Source: Liopterus haemorrhoidalis
Taxonomy: Eukaryota > Arthropoda > Insecta > Coleoptera > Dytiscidae
Direction: 5' to 3'
Assembly (NCBI GenBank): GCA_963971575.1
Contig: OZ020624.1
Coordinates: forward strand, 31,880,356 to 31,944,355
Length of the DNA: 64,000 bases
Below are positions 34,166 to 43,692 of this stretch, piece after piece. Within the stretch, counting starts at the first letter, position 1, and the number at the start of each line of letters is the position of its first letter. Both the position numbers and the translations under genes were made by a program. The notes beneath the pieces are model-generated. The model was not told the DNA's origin and ran no database searches. It worked only from the letters and a program-made list of their open reading frames with translations.

Positions 34166-34374
34166 GTATGCTGGTCCCACTAATACCCAAGGATTATATC
34201 CATTTTTGATACCCATTGATTGACAAACCGTATAACTTGATTTGCATTATGTGCTAATAGCCTTTATTGCTGTGCGATTTTTTTTTTTTAAGCTAACCAC
34301 AAAATCTGCAAATATGAATCATTTTTTGTGATTTTTCGCTAATAATGTACACAAGTTATAGCGTTGTAACACGC

Positions 34375-34480
34375 TACACTGGAACGTGTATGCTGGTGTA
34401 GTGGTTTTGCGCTGGCTTTTCACCCAAGTAACTCGATCCGAAAGGGATCGAACCCTGCGAGAAGAGACAATATTATTTTT
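34375..34480 (+). mobile_element. Possible tRNA-derived SINE fragment
   Basis: An A-box-like GGTGTAGTGGTT (34396) and a B-box-like GGATCGAACCC (about 34447) are correctly ordered on the + strand and followed by a T-rich, A-poor tail. Weaker than the SINE at 32365-32520. Confidence 0.4.
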
Positions 34481-34714
34481 TGTTTTTTTAATTTTTATAT
34501 TGTTTAAATTATTTTTTCAAAATTCTAGTTATATTTTGGCAAATGTTGCATTTAATTTTTAAAAGTGTAAATTTAATAACCAGTGGAAATTGTATAAATT
34601 ATAATTTAATTCTGTTTCAATGTACACGAAATCAGAGGGGCGGAATTTATAACAACCAATGGAAGCCATAGGCGCAATTTTTAAAATTCTTAATGAAGCT
34701 TGCTATATAAAAAA

Positions 34715-34895
34715 AAAAAAATACTGCACATATTTAGAAACCTAAATAATGGTATTAGGCGTTCGAATTAAAATTAACAAAAAAAATATTTTAATATAAA
34801 ATTTGTTTTGGCATCCCAAATAATCATCATTCACTTACTAAATACCTGCAAAACCCTGAAATGTGTGAAAATTCACACTTCACATCAAATTTTTA
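34715..34895. repeat. Dispersed repeat, copy 2
   Basis: Near-identical to 15525-15705 apart from a short insertion (AGGCG) and a few substitutions. Confidence 0.75.
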
Positions 34896-35446
34896 ACTTT
34901 TCATATTAATCCAGAAGTTGTGTAGTTGCCATGGACAAATTACATTGAGCTGTATGAGGATCTCATAGGTCACAATGGTACATTAAGAATTATCAAGCTT
35001 AGGCCCTCAAAAATTAGAATATTTAATTTAAACACAAGTATTAAAATTTTGTTTTATAACTTGTTTTTTATTTTTTTTTGTTTAAGCGAAACTAGATTAT
35101 GAATTCTATTAACTTTTACCGATTAAGGAAGACTTTTGATCATTTTATTTAGCAAAATGTCCACAATTGTTAAAAAGAGAACTCAAGACATTTTAGAAAA
35201 ATGAAAATTCCAATTAGTTCCGCCTAAATATTTCGAACAGCCTATATATAATATAGAAAAATCTTGTATTTTGTTTTAAAATACACCTTACTTTAACACA
35301 ATTTTATCTGTAGCCCTCCAAAAATTCCAAGAACCCTTATCTCCGTTATCAGTTCTATTGCTACCACTTCACTTTAAGTACTGGCATTTTAAAATTCACA
35401 ATGGCTTAACCTGGTCTCTTCAGGTAACTTAAGTTAAATCACCTAC

Positions 35447-35538
35447 CTGTCTGTTGATTTGCGGACACTGTCTCGAGTTTTGTCTTTCGGAAGAAACTCT
35501 GTACTGAGCATAAGACTTACCTTGAACTTGCTTATATA
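35447..35538 (-). promoter_or_regulatory. TATA-Inr core promoter and 5' UTR exon, minus strand
   Basis: Read on the minus strand: TATATAA at 35538-35532, then a TCAGT initiator with its A at 35505, 33 bp downstream. A 59-bp purine-rich leader follows to 35447, ending in the donor ACAG|GTAGGT. Spacing and motifs match insect core promoters closely. The nearest downstream minus-strand acceptor that lacks a first exon is at 27824, one base before the ATG of the secreted protein gene. I therefore assign this exon to that gene, with a 7.6-kb intron. The assignment is inference; the promoter shape is seen. Confidence 0.65.
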
Positions 35539-35599
35539 CTCTGACCCACTTAAAAACAAGCGGTAAATTATAGAGAAATAGGGTTGCGCTGTTTTGTTA

Positions 35600-36650
35600 A
35601 GTTTCCATTTTTTATTTTGGGGAATTTTATTTTTAACATTTTTATTATGACTCAGGAGTCAACAGGTGTCTAAAATTTGACTTAGGGGCATTAAAACACT
35701 ACTTGGAACCCCCCAAAAAATAATATTTAACTATATAGTTGGATTTACGAGTTTTAATCTTGGGAAAAATTGTTTTTAACTTTTGTTGTGTGACTTAGGA
35801 GTTAATAAGTTCCTAAAATGAGTCCAGTGTGGACTCAGAGGCCTTAAAACACTACTTGGGACCCCCCCAAAAAATAATATTTAACTATACTGTTTTAATC
35901 AAGATTTTTAATTACGGAAAAAATATTTTTTAACATTTGTTGGGTGACTCAGGGGCTAATAGGTACCTAAAATGAGTCCAGTGTGGACTCAGAGGCCTTA
36001 AAACACTACTTGGGACCCCCCCCAATAATATTTAACTATAATGTTTTAATCAAGATTTTTAATTACGGGAAAATTTGTTTTTAACAATTGTTGGGTGACT
36101 CAGGGGCTAATAGGTTTCTAAAATGAGTCCAATGTGGACTCAGAGGCCTTAAAACACTACTTGGGACCCCCCCCCCAGTAATATTTAACTATACTATTTT
36201 AATCAAGATTTTATATTACGGGAAAATTTCTTTTTAACAATTGTTGGGTGACTTAGGTGCCTAAAATGAGTCCAGTGTGGACTCAGGGGTCTTAAAACAC
36301 TACTTAGGATACTCAGAAAATTAATATTTAACTATATAGTTGAATTTACGATTTTTAATTTTGGGGAAAATTATTTTTAACTTTTGTTGGGTGACTCAGG
36401 GGCTAATAGGTGCTTAAAATGAGTCCAATATGGACTCAGGGACCTTGAAACACTACTTAGAATCCTCAGAAAATTAATATTTAAATATGTAGTTGGATTT
36501 ACGATTTTTAATTTTGGGAAAAAATGTTTTTAACTTTTGTTGGGTGACTCAGGGGATAATAGGTGCTTAAAATGAGTCCAATGTGGACTTAAGGACCTTA
36601 AAACACTACTTAGAAGTCTCAGAAAATTAATATTTAACTATATAGCTGGA
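35600..36650. repeat. Satellite array, ~153-bp units, family S2
   Basis: Seven units mark themselves by TTAAAACACTACTTGG at 35691, 35844, 35998, 36149, 36292, 36445 and 36598 (spacings 143-154 bp). Each also carries AATGAGTCCAGTGTGGACTC and a C-run before TAATATTTAACTA. No other array of this family is seen in the window. Confidence 0.92.
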
Positions 36651-36654
36651 TTTA

Positions 36655-37215
36655 CTAAAAATGTATACCAATTTATACCAATAAAAATTAAAATAAAATT
36701 TTTATCAAAAATTTGTTTGCTCCGATTTTACCCAAAATATAGTTTTAAGCTAATTTTGGGGTAAGGATTATGAAAAAAATACTTAAAAAATTCATGCCTT
36801 CCCAGTTTTTGAGTTAGAGCCGATTTGGTTCAGTTTTTTTCCTGTAATTCTAAAACTTTTGCCCAAACTTAAAAATTGACCCAATTTTATTGATCTTTGG
36901 CCTAAAATACATACGTATACCAATTTTCATTAAAATCGGAGACAAAAGAATTATACGTAAAATTTTGACATTTTGATAAAAAAAAAAATTAGCTCCAATT
37001 TTAACCAAAATATAGTTTTAAGCTAATTTTGAGGTGAGGATTATGAAAAAAATATTTAAAAAATTCATGCTTTCCCAGTTTTTGAGTTAGAGTCAATTTG
37101 GGTTAGTTTTTTGCCTATAATTCCAAAACTTTTGCCCAAACTTCAAAATGGACCTAATTTTGTTGATCTATGACCAAAAATACGCATTTAAATCAATTTG
37201 CCGGACCCCCCCCCC
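36655..37215. repeat. Satellite-like direct repeat, ~280-bp units, family S3
   Basis: Two near-identical units contain ATAGTTTTAAGCTAATTTTG (about 36731 and 37012) and a TTTTTGAGTTAGAG core. They are the same unit as the fold-back at 1-320 and directly follow array S2. Confidence 0.8.
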
Positions 37216-37734
37216 CTAACGTTACCGCTGCTGAGGATGTAAGAGTATCAAACACTGCTTAAGACCTTCTAAAAATAAAAGTTTCATAGTTTTTTTGTTT
37301 TTAATTTTTAAAGTGGGCTTCAAACCCCTTGTTGAGAAACGCTGATTTAAACCATAATAAGAACAACATACTGAATAATTCAATAGTTAATCTAAATGTT
37401 TTTGTATAGATTGTTCTGGACTTGAGGAAGAGAAAGTGTTGGAATTCTGGAAAAAAATACTTTTTAGTTTCAATGTAATAAAATGTAGTCCACGATGTTA
37501 TCGTTACTGCAATGAAATAATCAAATTTATTGCATTCTGGTGATGTCTAGTTCGCAAAACATTGATTCTAAAGCAAATGTTGGAAGCAGAAAGAAAACTG
37601 TATTTGGTCACAAGACACGATCTAACGGAGAAGTTGTTATAAAAACTTAACAGTAAATAAGCGAGTTATTTTGCAAATTAAAACGCAGATATATATATAC
37701 TAAAAAAAATTGTATTTGAAAAAAAGACCTGAGG

Positions 37735-38530
37735 TTAGAATTTTTGGATTCCTCATAGTTAATTTAGTCTAGAAAAAAATAAGAGCTTTAATCGTTCAAT
37801 AGGTTTTGAAATTATTTCAATTTTTTTAATGGCATATTTTACATTATTTGTAAATTTGTGAATTAGAAATAATCATAACTCAAAAACTCCGGTTCTTATC
37901 CTTAATTTATCTCTTTTCGTTTCTTCAAGTATTATCTGTCTCATTTTGTAATACGAAACTAAAAGGGAAACTTCATTTTTTATGTTGTATATTTAAAATA
38001 TCATCTTAGGGTGGTAATTCTGAAATGGCATCTTTCAAATATTCGACATGTCAATCACAATTTTAACATGTCAATTGCAATTTTGACATGTCAATTTGTT
38101 ATCTGACATTTGTAGTTTTGGTTGAATATTACCTCGATATAATAATACTTAACCATAAATTTAAAAGCCAGATTTACAAGTTCACGTGTTTCCATAAAAG
38201 TCTATTTACACCACAACAGTCACCAAAGTAACCAGATCTAGTTTCGTATTACAAAATGAGACTATATTATATAGCACGGTGTTCTTTTGTCCAATCCCAG
38301 TATCCATCTAATGAAGGCTTTTTTGCTATTAAGGCAATGTCATCTGCATAAGAGAGAGTCCATATTTTCTTTATCCTCCTGACTTTACCCCCTGCTTATC
38401 CTCTTTTCTTCTTCAAGTATCTTGGTAAATTATATTTTGTAATTATACATAAAAAAATTTCCAGAAAAAATATTTGGTACTCTAAAATATGGATTTCTTT
38501 CTGTTCCTCTCCCCCAATATTAATTTAATC
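37735..38530 (-). mobile_element. LINE reverse transcriptase remnant with a TIR insertion
   Basis: The minus strand at about 38295-38400 encodes IKKIWTLSYADDIALIAKKP, including the YADD catalytic motif of reverse transcriptase. At 37938-38264 a ~325-bp element with ends TCTCATTTTGTAATACGAAA and its inverse separates it from a further LINE-like piece at 37890-37935. One S1 satellite unit lies at 37735-37890. Nothing is intact. Confidence 0.7.
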
Positions 38531-39300
38531 GTCAACCCTGTGTCCACACTCGTTGGTCTTTCTGGTGGAACTAATATTAAAATTTCTAAAGGTGATAATT
38601 TCTAAATTTCTTATTTGTAAAAACAAATGACAATTCAAAATAAGTGAATAAACAAAAGGACATTGTATTTGCAATTGTGACTTGTATGCTTGTTAACTAA
38701 ATTAAGTAGTGTACTATTTCCGGTACACTATCCCCCCCCCCCCCTCAGTTGAAGAAAGGAGAACATATTCTCACATAACACTGACATAATAATAGATAAT
38801 TATATATATTTTTACAATGAACTGTTAAAAGAAAATTTGCTAATTTTTCAAGTGCAAAATTAAAAAAGATGTGGAATCTCCAAGCAGGCAAAATAATACT
38901 GTGTTCAAAGCTCTTAAATTAGTCGATTATATGCTATGACTTGTGCACTGTTGATTGTCACTACCAGTTTGTTATATGATAAGGCGAGCAATCGTTTACA
39001 GCTCTAAATTTAATACGTTTTCGATAGTTTGCCAAACTTTGTAGTTAGTGAGTTGATTTAATGAGATAGACATATAAACACATTGGCTATCTCAAGCTGC
39101 GTTCGGTATAAGCTAATAATCTACCCATTCTGCATAATTTACACAAGAAACGTTCGGCATAAAATTTCTGTGTGCTCTGTGCTGCACGAAGATCGGCAAA
39201 TATCGTGCAGTTCAGTTTGTGTTGCACAGTCGTCACAAGTAATCGTGCGGCAACCTGTGCAATAGTGTTTTTCGCGGTAAAATATTTGTTTTCTACAAAA
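38530..39300. other. No supported gene
   Basis: AT-rich. A 14-base C-run is at 38731-38744. The segment 39020-39060 (TAGTTAGTGAGTTG) is echoed at 40305-40325, suggesting two ends of one decayed element. Confidence 0.35.
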
Positions 39301-39304
39301 TAAT

Positions 39305-39448
39305 ATGAGTGAAAACAATCAAGATATCATTGTTTATGCCTGCAGCAATTGCAAAATAAATACAGATATGAACCTCATGATGGAACATGTAAATACACTC
39401 AAAAAGACTCAAAATTTTCTGGATACAATACTTAAAAATGATTTGTAG
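39305..39448 (+). other. Short ORF, possible retroelement ORF1 fragment
   Basis: 47 residues, MSENNQDIIVYACSNCKINT onward, with a single C-x-x-C pair and a Leu/Asn-rich end. It sits between two copies of a TAGTTAGTGAGTTG flank. It is open from an ATG but has no family match that I know. It could be a transposon fragment or chance. Confidence 0.25.
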
Positions 39449-40403
39449 ACATGTTTGGAACAGTACTCTCTGCATATTCAAACACTTTTTCCAAAATATT
39501 TTCTGGTTTGGAAAATTCTTCTGAATTGTCTTCCTCATCAAATAAAATTTCTTTTATATTACTTAAAAGCATCCCAAAACCTTCGTCATTTTTATAGTAT
39601 CGTACAAAACAAGTAGCAGGAGACAGACTTCATGTAATCAAACATACAAAATTTATTTGTTTACAAAAAAAAGTTGCACACCCCGCAAAACCTAGGATCT
39701 CGCGGCAAGCGATGCTACACTCTCGGTCAAATTAAAATAGTGGTACATATTATTGGGCATGTTTTAGTTCAGTTTTAATTACTGAGGTGTTAAATAGTAA
39801 AGCAAATGCAACTGTTTACAGTTGAACGAATTGTTTAAATACATCTTTAAGTGGTAATGTCTGCAGTATAAATTTGTGCAACTGTATAACTGTTTCTTAT
39901 TTTAACTGTAAATTAATATACTTTACTAATTATATACTACATTTGGAATTGTAATAAATTGAGCAGCATCAGGTGCAAATGAACCCAAGTGATGTGTTGA
40001 TAGCCGAAAATGTTATTTTTGTTCGCAAAAAATTTGTGAAAAAATCATTTTTGAAACACAAGTCTTACAGAGGAATTGTTGTCAAGTTTGACTCTAATGA
40101 CAAAAGCCCTTGCGTTCTCTTGAACTTGCTTCTTAAGGGCAGGGAAAACACCATTGGTTCTCACATGTTTCTCTAGTTGTACACCTATATCATTGACCAG
40201 TTATCTCTGCAAACTCTTGCAGCGAATTATCAACAAGCGTCTGATTTAGTTTTTATCTTGTTGTCGATGTTTCCGAACGTTGTCGATTGTTGACAGTTTT
40301 CCAAACTTATAGTTAGTGAGTTGTTTTAATAATACAGACATACGTCGCTCAATACGTCCCCGGTCTAACTAAGAAAAACATTTTTTTTAGAAATTCTACT
40401 TTA

Positions 40404-40560
40404 TTAATCAACATACTCTCCTTCAAGAGTTAATTTAAATTCAGCATACCAATCAGTAATAGTTGATTTGCCTGGTGCAGAGTCTATATAATGCTTATCA
40501 AGCCAGAATGTGCAGAAAATGTATTTTACTCTACAGAGGAATTTCTTATGTATCAATTCT
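40404..40560 (-). pseudogene. Mariner transposase N-terminal fragment
   Basis: The minus strand reads WLDKHYIDSAPGKSTITDWY followed by AEFK, the helix-turn-helix region of mariner transposases, then drifts into a stop at 40404. No catalytic part remains. Confidence 0.7.
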
Positions 40561-40647
40561 GATATTACTAGTAACTATAATTCTGTATGATTGACCTAAA
40601 ACATTATATACTATGTAATTAAGTCAATAAACTTATTATCATTATAA

Positions 40648-41157
40648 CAGTAGGTGGCCAAATTATTAGGGACAGCCCCCCTCTGTAATTTTCAAGTTTA
40701 AATGCATTTTGTGAGAAAATAAATTGTTTTTAAATCATTTTTCTTGTATATTCTTGTTGCTGGTATCATTATTATTTAAAAAAACGGGAGATCGCCAAAG
40801 AAATCATCACCACCAAGCGGCAATTTATAGAAACCCTTATCAGAGAGTGGCATCACAACCCCAATCTCCGACACAACGCAAAAGTCTGCATAGAAAGCAT
40901 GCCCAAACGCCTGGAAGCCGCAATCACAGCAAAGGGTGGCATTGCAAAATATTAAGATTTTATTAATTTGTTAAATTAACACTTTTTATACAAAAATAAA
41001 TGATTATGAATAAGCAATTATGTCGTTTTATATTCTAAATAAAGCACTCTAATGAATAAATATAAATACGAGACCCAAAGCCACTTATTTCCTCATTAAA
41101 TTCATTTGAAAATTACAGAAAATCTGCACTGTCCCTAATAATTTGGACACCCATTGT
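40648..41157 (+). mobile_element. Tc1-like deletion derivative
   Basis: The inverted ends share CCAAATTATTAGGGACAG (40657-40674 and inverse at about 41129-41147). The interior at about 40788-40955 encodes the Tc1 transposase C-terminus, ending ESMPKRLEAAITAKGGIAKY and a stop. The DDE catalytic part is deleted. Confidence 0.85.
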
Positions 41158-41162
41158 ATTTA

Positions 41163-41297
41163 AAATGTCATCGCGCCGATTACAATAAATCTCGTCCAAA
41201 ATTACAAAATCTTTCTTGATGTTTTCACTCCATCTCAAGCAAGAACGTCTACGGGTTCTCCCAATTGGGTTGTCTTCCCACATTAAATTGATAAGCG
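41163..41297 (-). pseudogene. LINE ORF2 C-terminal tail fragment
   Basis: The minus strand encodes LMWEDNPIGRTRRRSCLRWS and ENIKKDFVIL, matching in style the W-x-P-x-G-x-R-R-R-G-R-P-x-x-R-W end of LINE ORF2 proteins. It directly abuts the Tc1 element. Confidence 0.55.
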
Positions 41298-41299
41298 TA

Positions 41300-42150
41300 G
41301 TATTTTGGCTTCTAGCCTTCCTTAGTAGGCTTTCTGATCGTGACGAATCAAAAGGGTTGTTGTCCTATGATCTCATATTTCTCAAATTTCGATTTCTCTC
41401 TGAGTAACTCTGATTCATAGTTCCGTTTCAGATATTTTCGATTTAAAATTAAGATTTTTTTCTCATAGTTAATGTTTAAGTTTTGCTAATTTTTACTGTT
41501 ATAGCAACAATTATGGTCTAATAATCATGTGAAACAATTAACTAAGTAATTGTTGTTTACTGTTTTGTGAAAAAGATGCATTCGCTAATGACTTAAGATT
41601 TTAATTAAAAGGGTTAAACCGGGTTAAATAATTAATTTGCTCTGAATTAATGCACCTTGAATTAACTACCTTCGGACTGAAAGACCCCAGTTTTTTCGTA
41701 TTTTCTACTTAAAGAGATGCGTCTTATGGTCCGAAAAATATCGTAAAGAGGTTTAACTGCATTTAATTATAGTGTTTATGATACATATTATTTATTAAAT
41801 AATATATAACTGAAATTTTTACTACATTCAAAACCAATAAATTGATAAAAAAATGTAATAACGAAATTTTAACAACAGCACTATAAAAATGATTTAATTT
41901 TTTTTAGCTCGTGCAATAACAATATAAATCTAGATATTATATTGTTTTTACAATGAATTTATAGAAATAAAAAACGTATTTCAACGCAATTTTATTTCGC
42001 ACATAACCATAAATTTACCAATTCACAATTGTCATTTTTATTTAGTAGTTTTTATTCATCCAATTTTTTAGTTTGTTTTATTAGATAAAGGAAAAGGCCC
42101 TAGAAACAGTTTGCTTCTCAGGCCTCGATATAAGTAAATACGGCCCTTGT
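41300..42150. other. No supported gene
   Basis: AT-rich spacer with no convincing ORF, splice-bounded exon or repeat that I could match elsewhere in the window. Confidence 0.4.
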
Positions 42151-42151
42151 A

Positions 42152-42399
42152 TAGGGTGACCATTTTCTTAAGAAGGCAATGCGGCACAAAACAAAAAAAA
42201 GGTCACTTTCCAAACATAAGTGAAGAGCAAAAAAAAGGTCCCCATCTCCCAAATCTAAGTGAAAAGCAAAAAAAAGGTCTTTATCTCCTCAAATACAAAT
42301 CAATAAATCAAAAGTTAGAATGCGGGACGTGTCTTAAAGCGGGACACCCAATCAAAATGCGGGACAGTCCCGCAAAAAGCGGGACGAATGGTCACCCTA
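42152..42399 (+). mobile_element. GGGTGACCAT element, copy C
   Basis: 248 bp; ends TAGGGTGACCATTTTCTTAA and GGGACGAATGGTCACCCTA. The internal ~38-bp AAGTGAAGAGCAAAAAAAAGG unit is present two to three times. Confidence 0.85.
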
Positions 42400-42678
42400 A
42401 CCTTGTAAAACCCAAAAAATTTTGCTCACCACTGCTGTCTATAGTTATTAAGAATTTTTGTATTGAAATTACTAGTTTTCTCTTGTATCAAAAGCTATTA
42501 GACTTTTAAGAATAAAAAATAACATATTTTTCTTTGTTTCAGGACGTAGTTTTCTGGAAATTTAAACACTTCTCCATTTCAAGTGTCTGGATAGTTTGAG
42601 TAAGTATTTTCAGTAAATTTCAAGAACATTTTTAAAAAAACTGCCCCTTATTTTAGACCATTTAAATACGTAATATGT

Positions 42679-43017
42679 TAGGGTGACCATTTTCTTAAGA
42701 AGGCAATGCGGGACGGAGCAAAAAAAGGTCGTCACCCAAATATAAGTGAAGAGCAAAAAAAAAAGGTCCTCACGTCCCAAATCCAAGTGAAGAGCAAAAA
42801 AAAGGTCCTCACCTCCCAAATCCTAGTGAAGAGCAAAAAAAAAGGTCCTCATTTCCTCAAATACAAGTTACAATGCGGGACAAAATGTTTAAATGCGGGA
42901 CTTTTGCGGGACGTATCTTAATGCGGGACGTATCTTAATGCGGGACGTATCTTAATGCGGGACATCCAATCAAAATGCGGGACAGTCCCGCAGAAAGCGG
43001 GACGAATGGTCACCCTA
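42679..43017 (+). mobile_element. GGGTGACCAT element, copy D
   Basis: 339 bp with TA at both borders, the longest copy. It has four internal ~38-bp units and, near the right end, three direct copies of GCGGGACGTATCTTAAT. Only 279 bp separate it from copy C in the same orientation. Confidence 0.87.
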
Positions 43018-43692
43018 TAATATGTATAAAATATATTTTTTTAAATTGCCCCTATAAGTCGGCAACCATCTTGTCAGAACTGTCAAGAGTTGTGCCTAGT
43101 ATTGAAAAAAACAAATTTTAAGTAAAAAAAAAATGCGTAGAGTATTTTAGTACGCTCAAAATCTTTTTTGAGGCTTTAATGTGTCCTAATACAGCCTTTT
43201 GTGTCGTTAGAATGAGTTAATTAGTTAATTTTTTGTTTAAAAAATTTTACACGTATATAGTTCACGGTTTTTCTAACAGATGGCGCCAGCAGTCTCGTTT
43301 TGAACATTTTCCTATAAACTAATGAGTTTTTATTAATTAATACTAGGTATAGCCTATTTATTTTGTTTAAATGGAACTTAATTTTGAATTATATTAACTT
43401 TTAAGGATTAAGTGATGTTTTTGATCATCTTGTTAAGCAAAAACCCACTTCAAACAGTAAAGGAATGCTCATAACTACTTAAAAAAATTGATGTGAAGTG
43501 TGAATTTTCACACATTGCAGAGTTCGAAGGTATATAATAAGTGAAGGCGGCATGCTGAGTGTGTAGGACAAATTTTGCTTTGTAGTAATCACGGCAAAAT
43601 GTATCCAAAATTTAATGTATGAAAAATGTATTTTTAGTTAAAATTTTATTAAAATAACAATACACTTTATTAAATTGTACTTAAGGTAGGGT

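Noticed and set aside
39973..40176. 67-residue + strand ORF (NPSDVLIAENVIFVRKK...)
   Set aside because: Plausible composition but no family, no splice context, and flanked by decayed repeat ends; too weak to call a gene.
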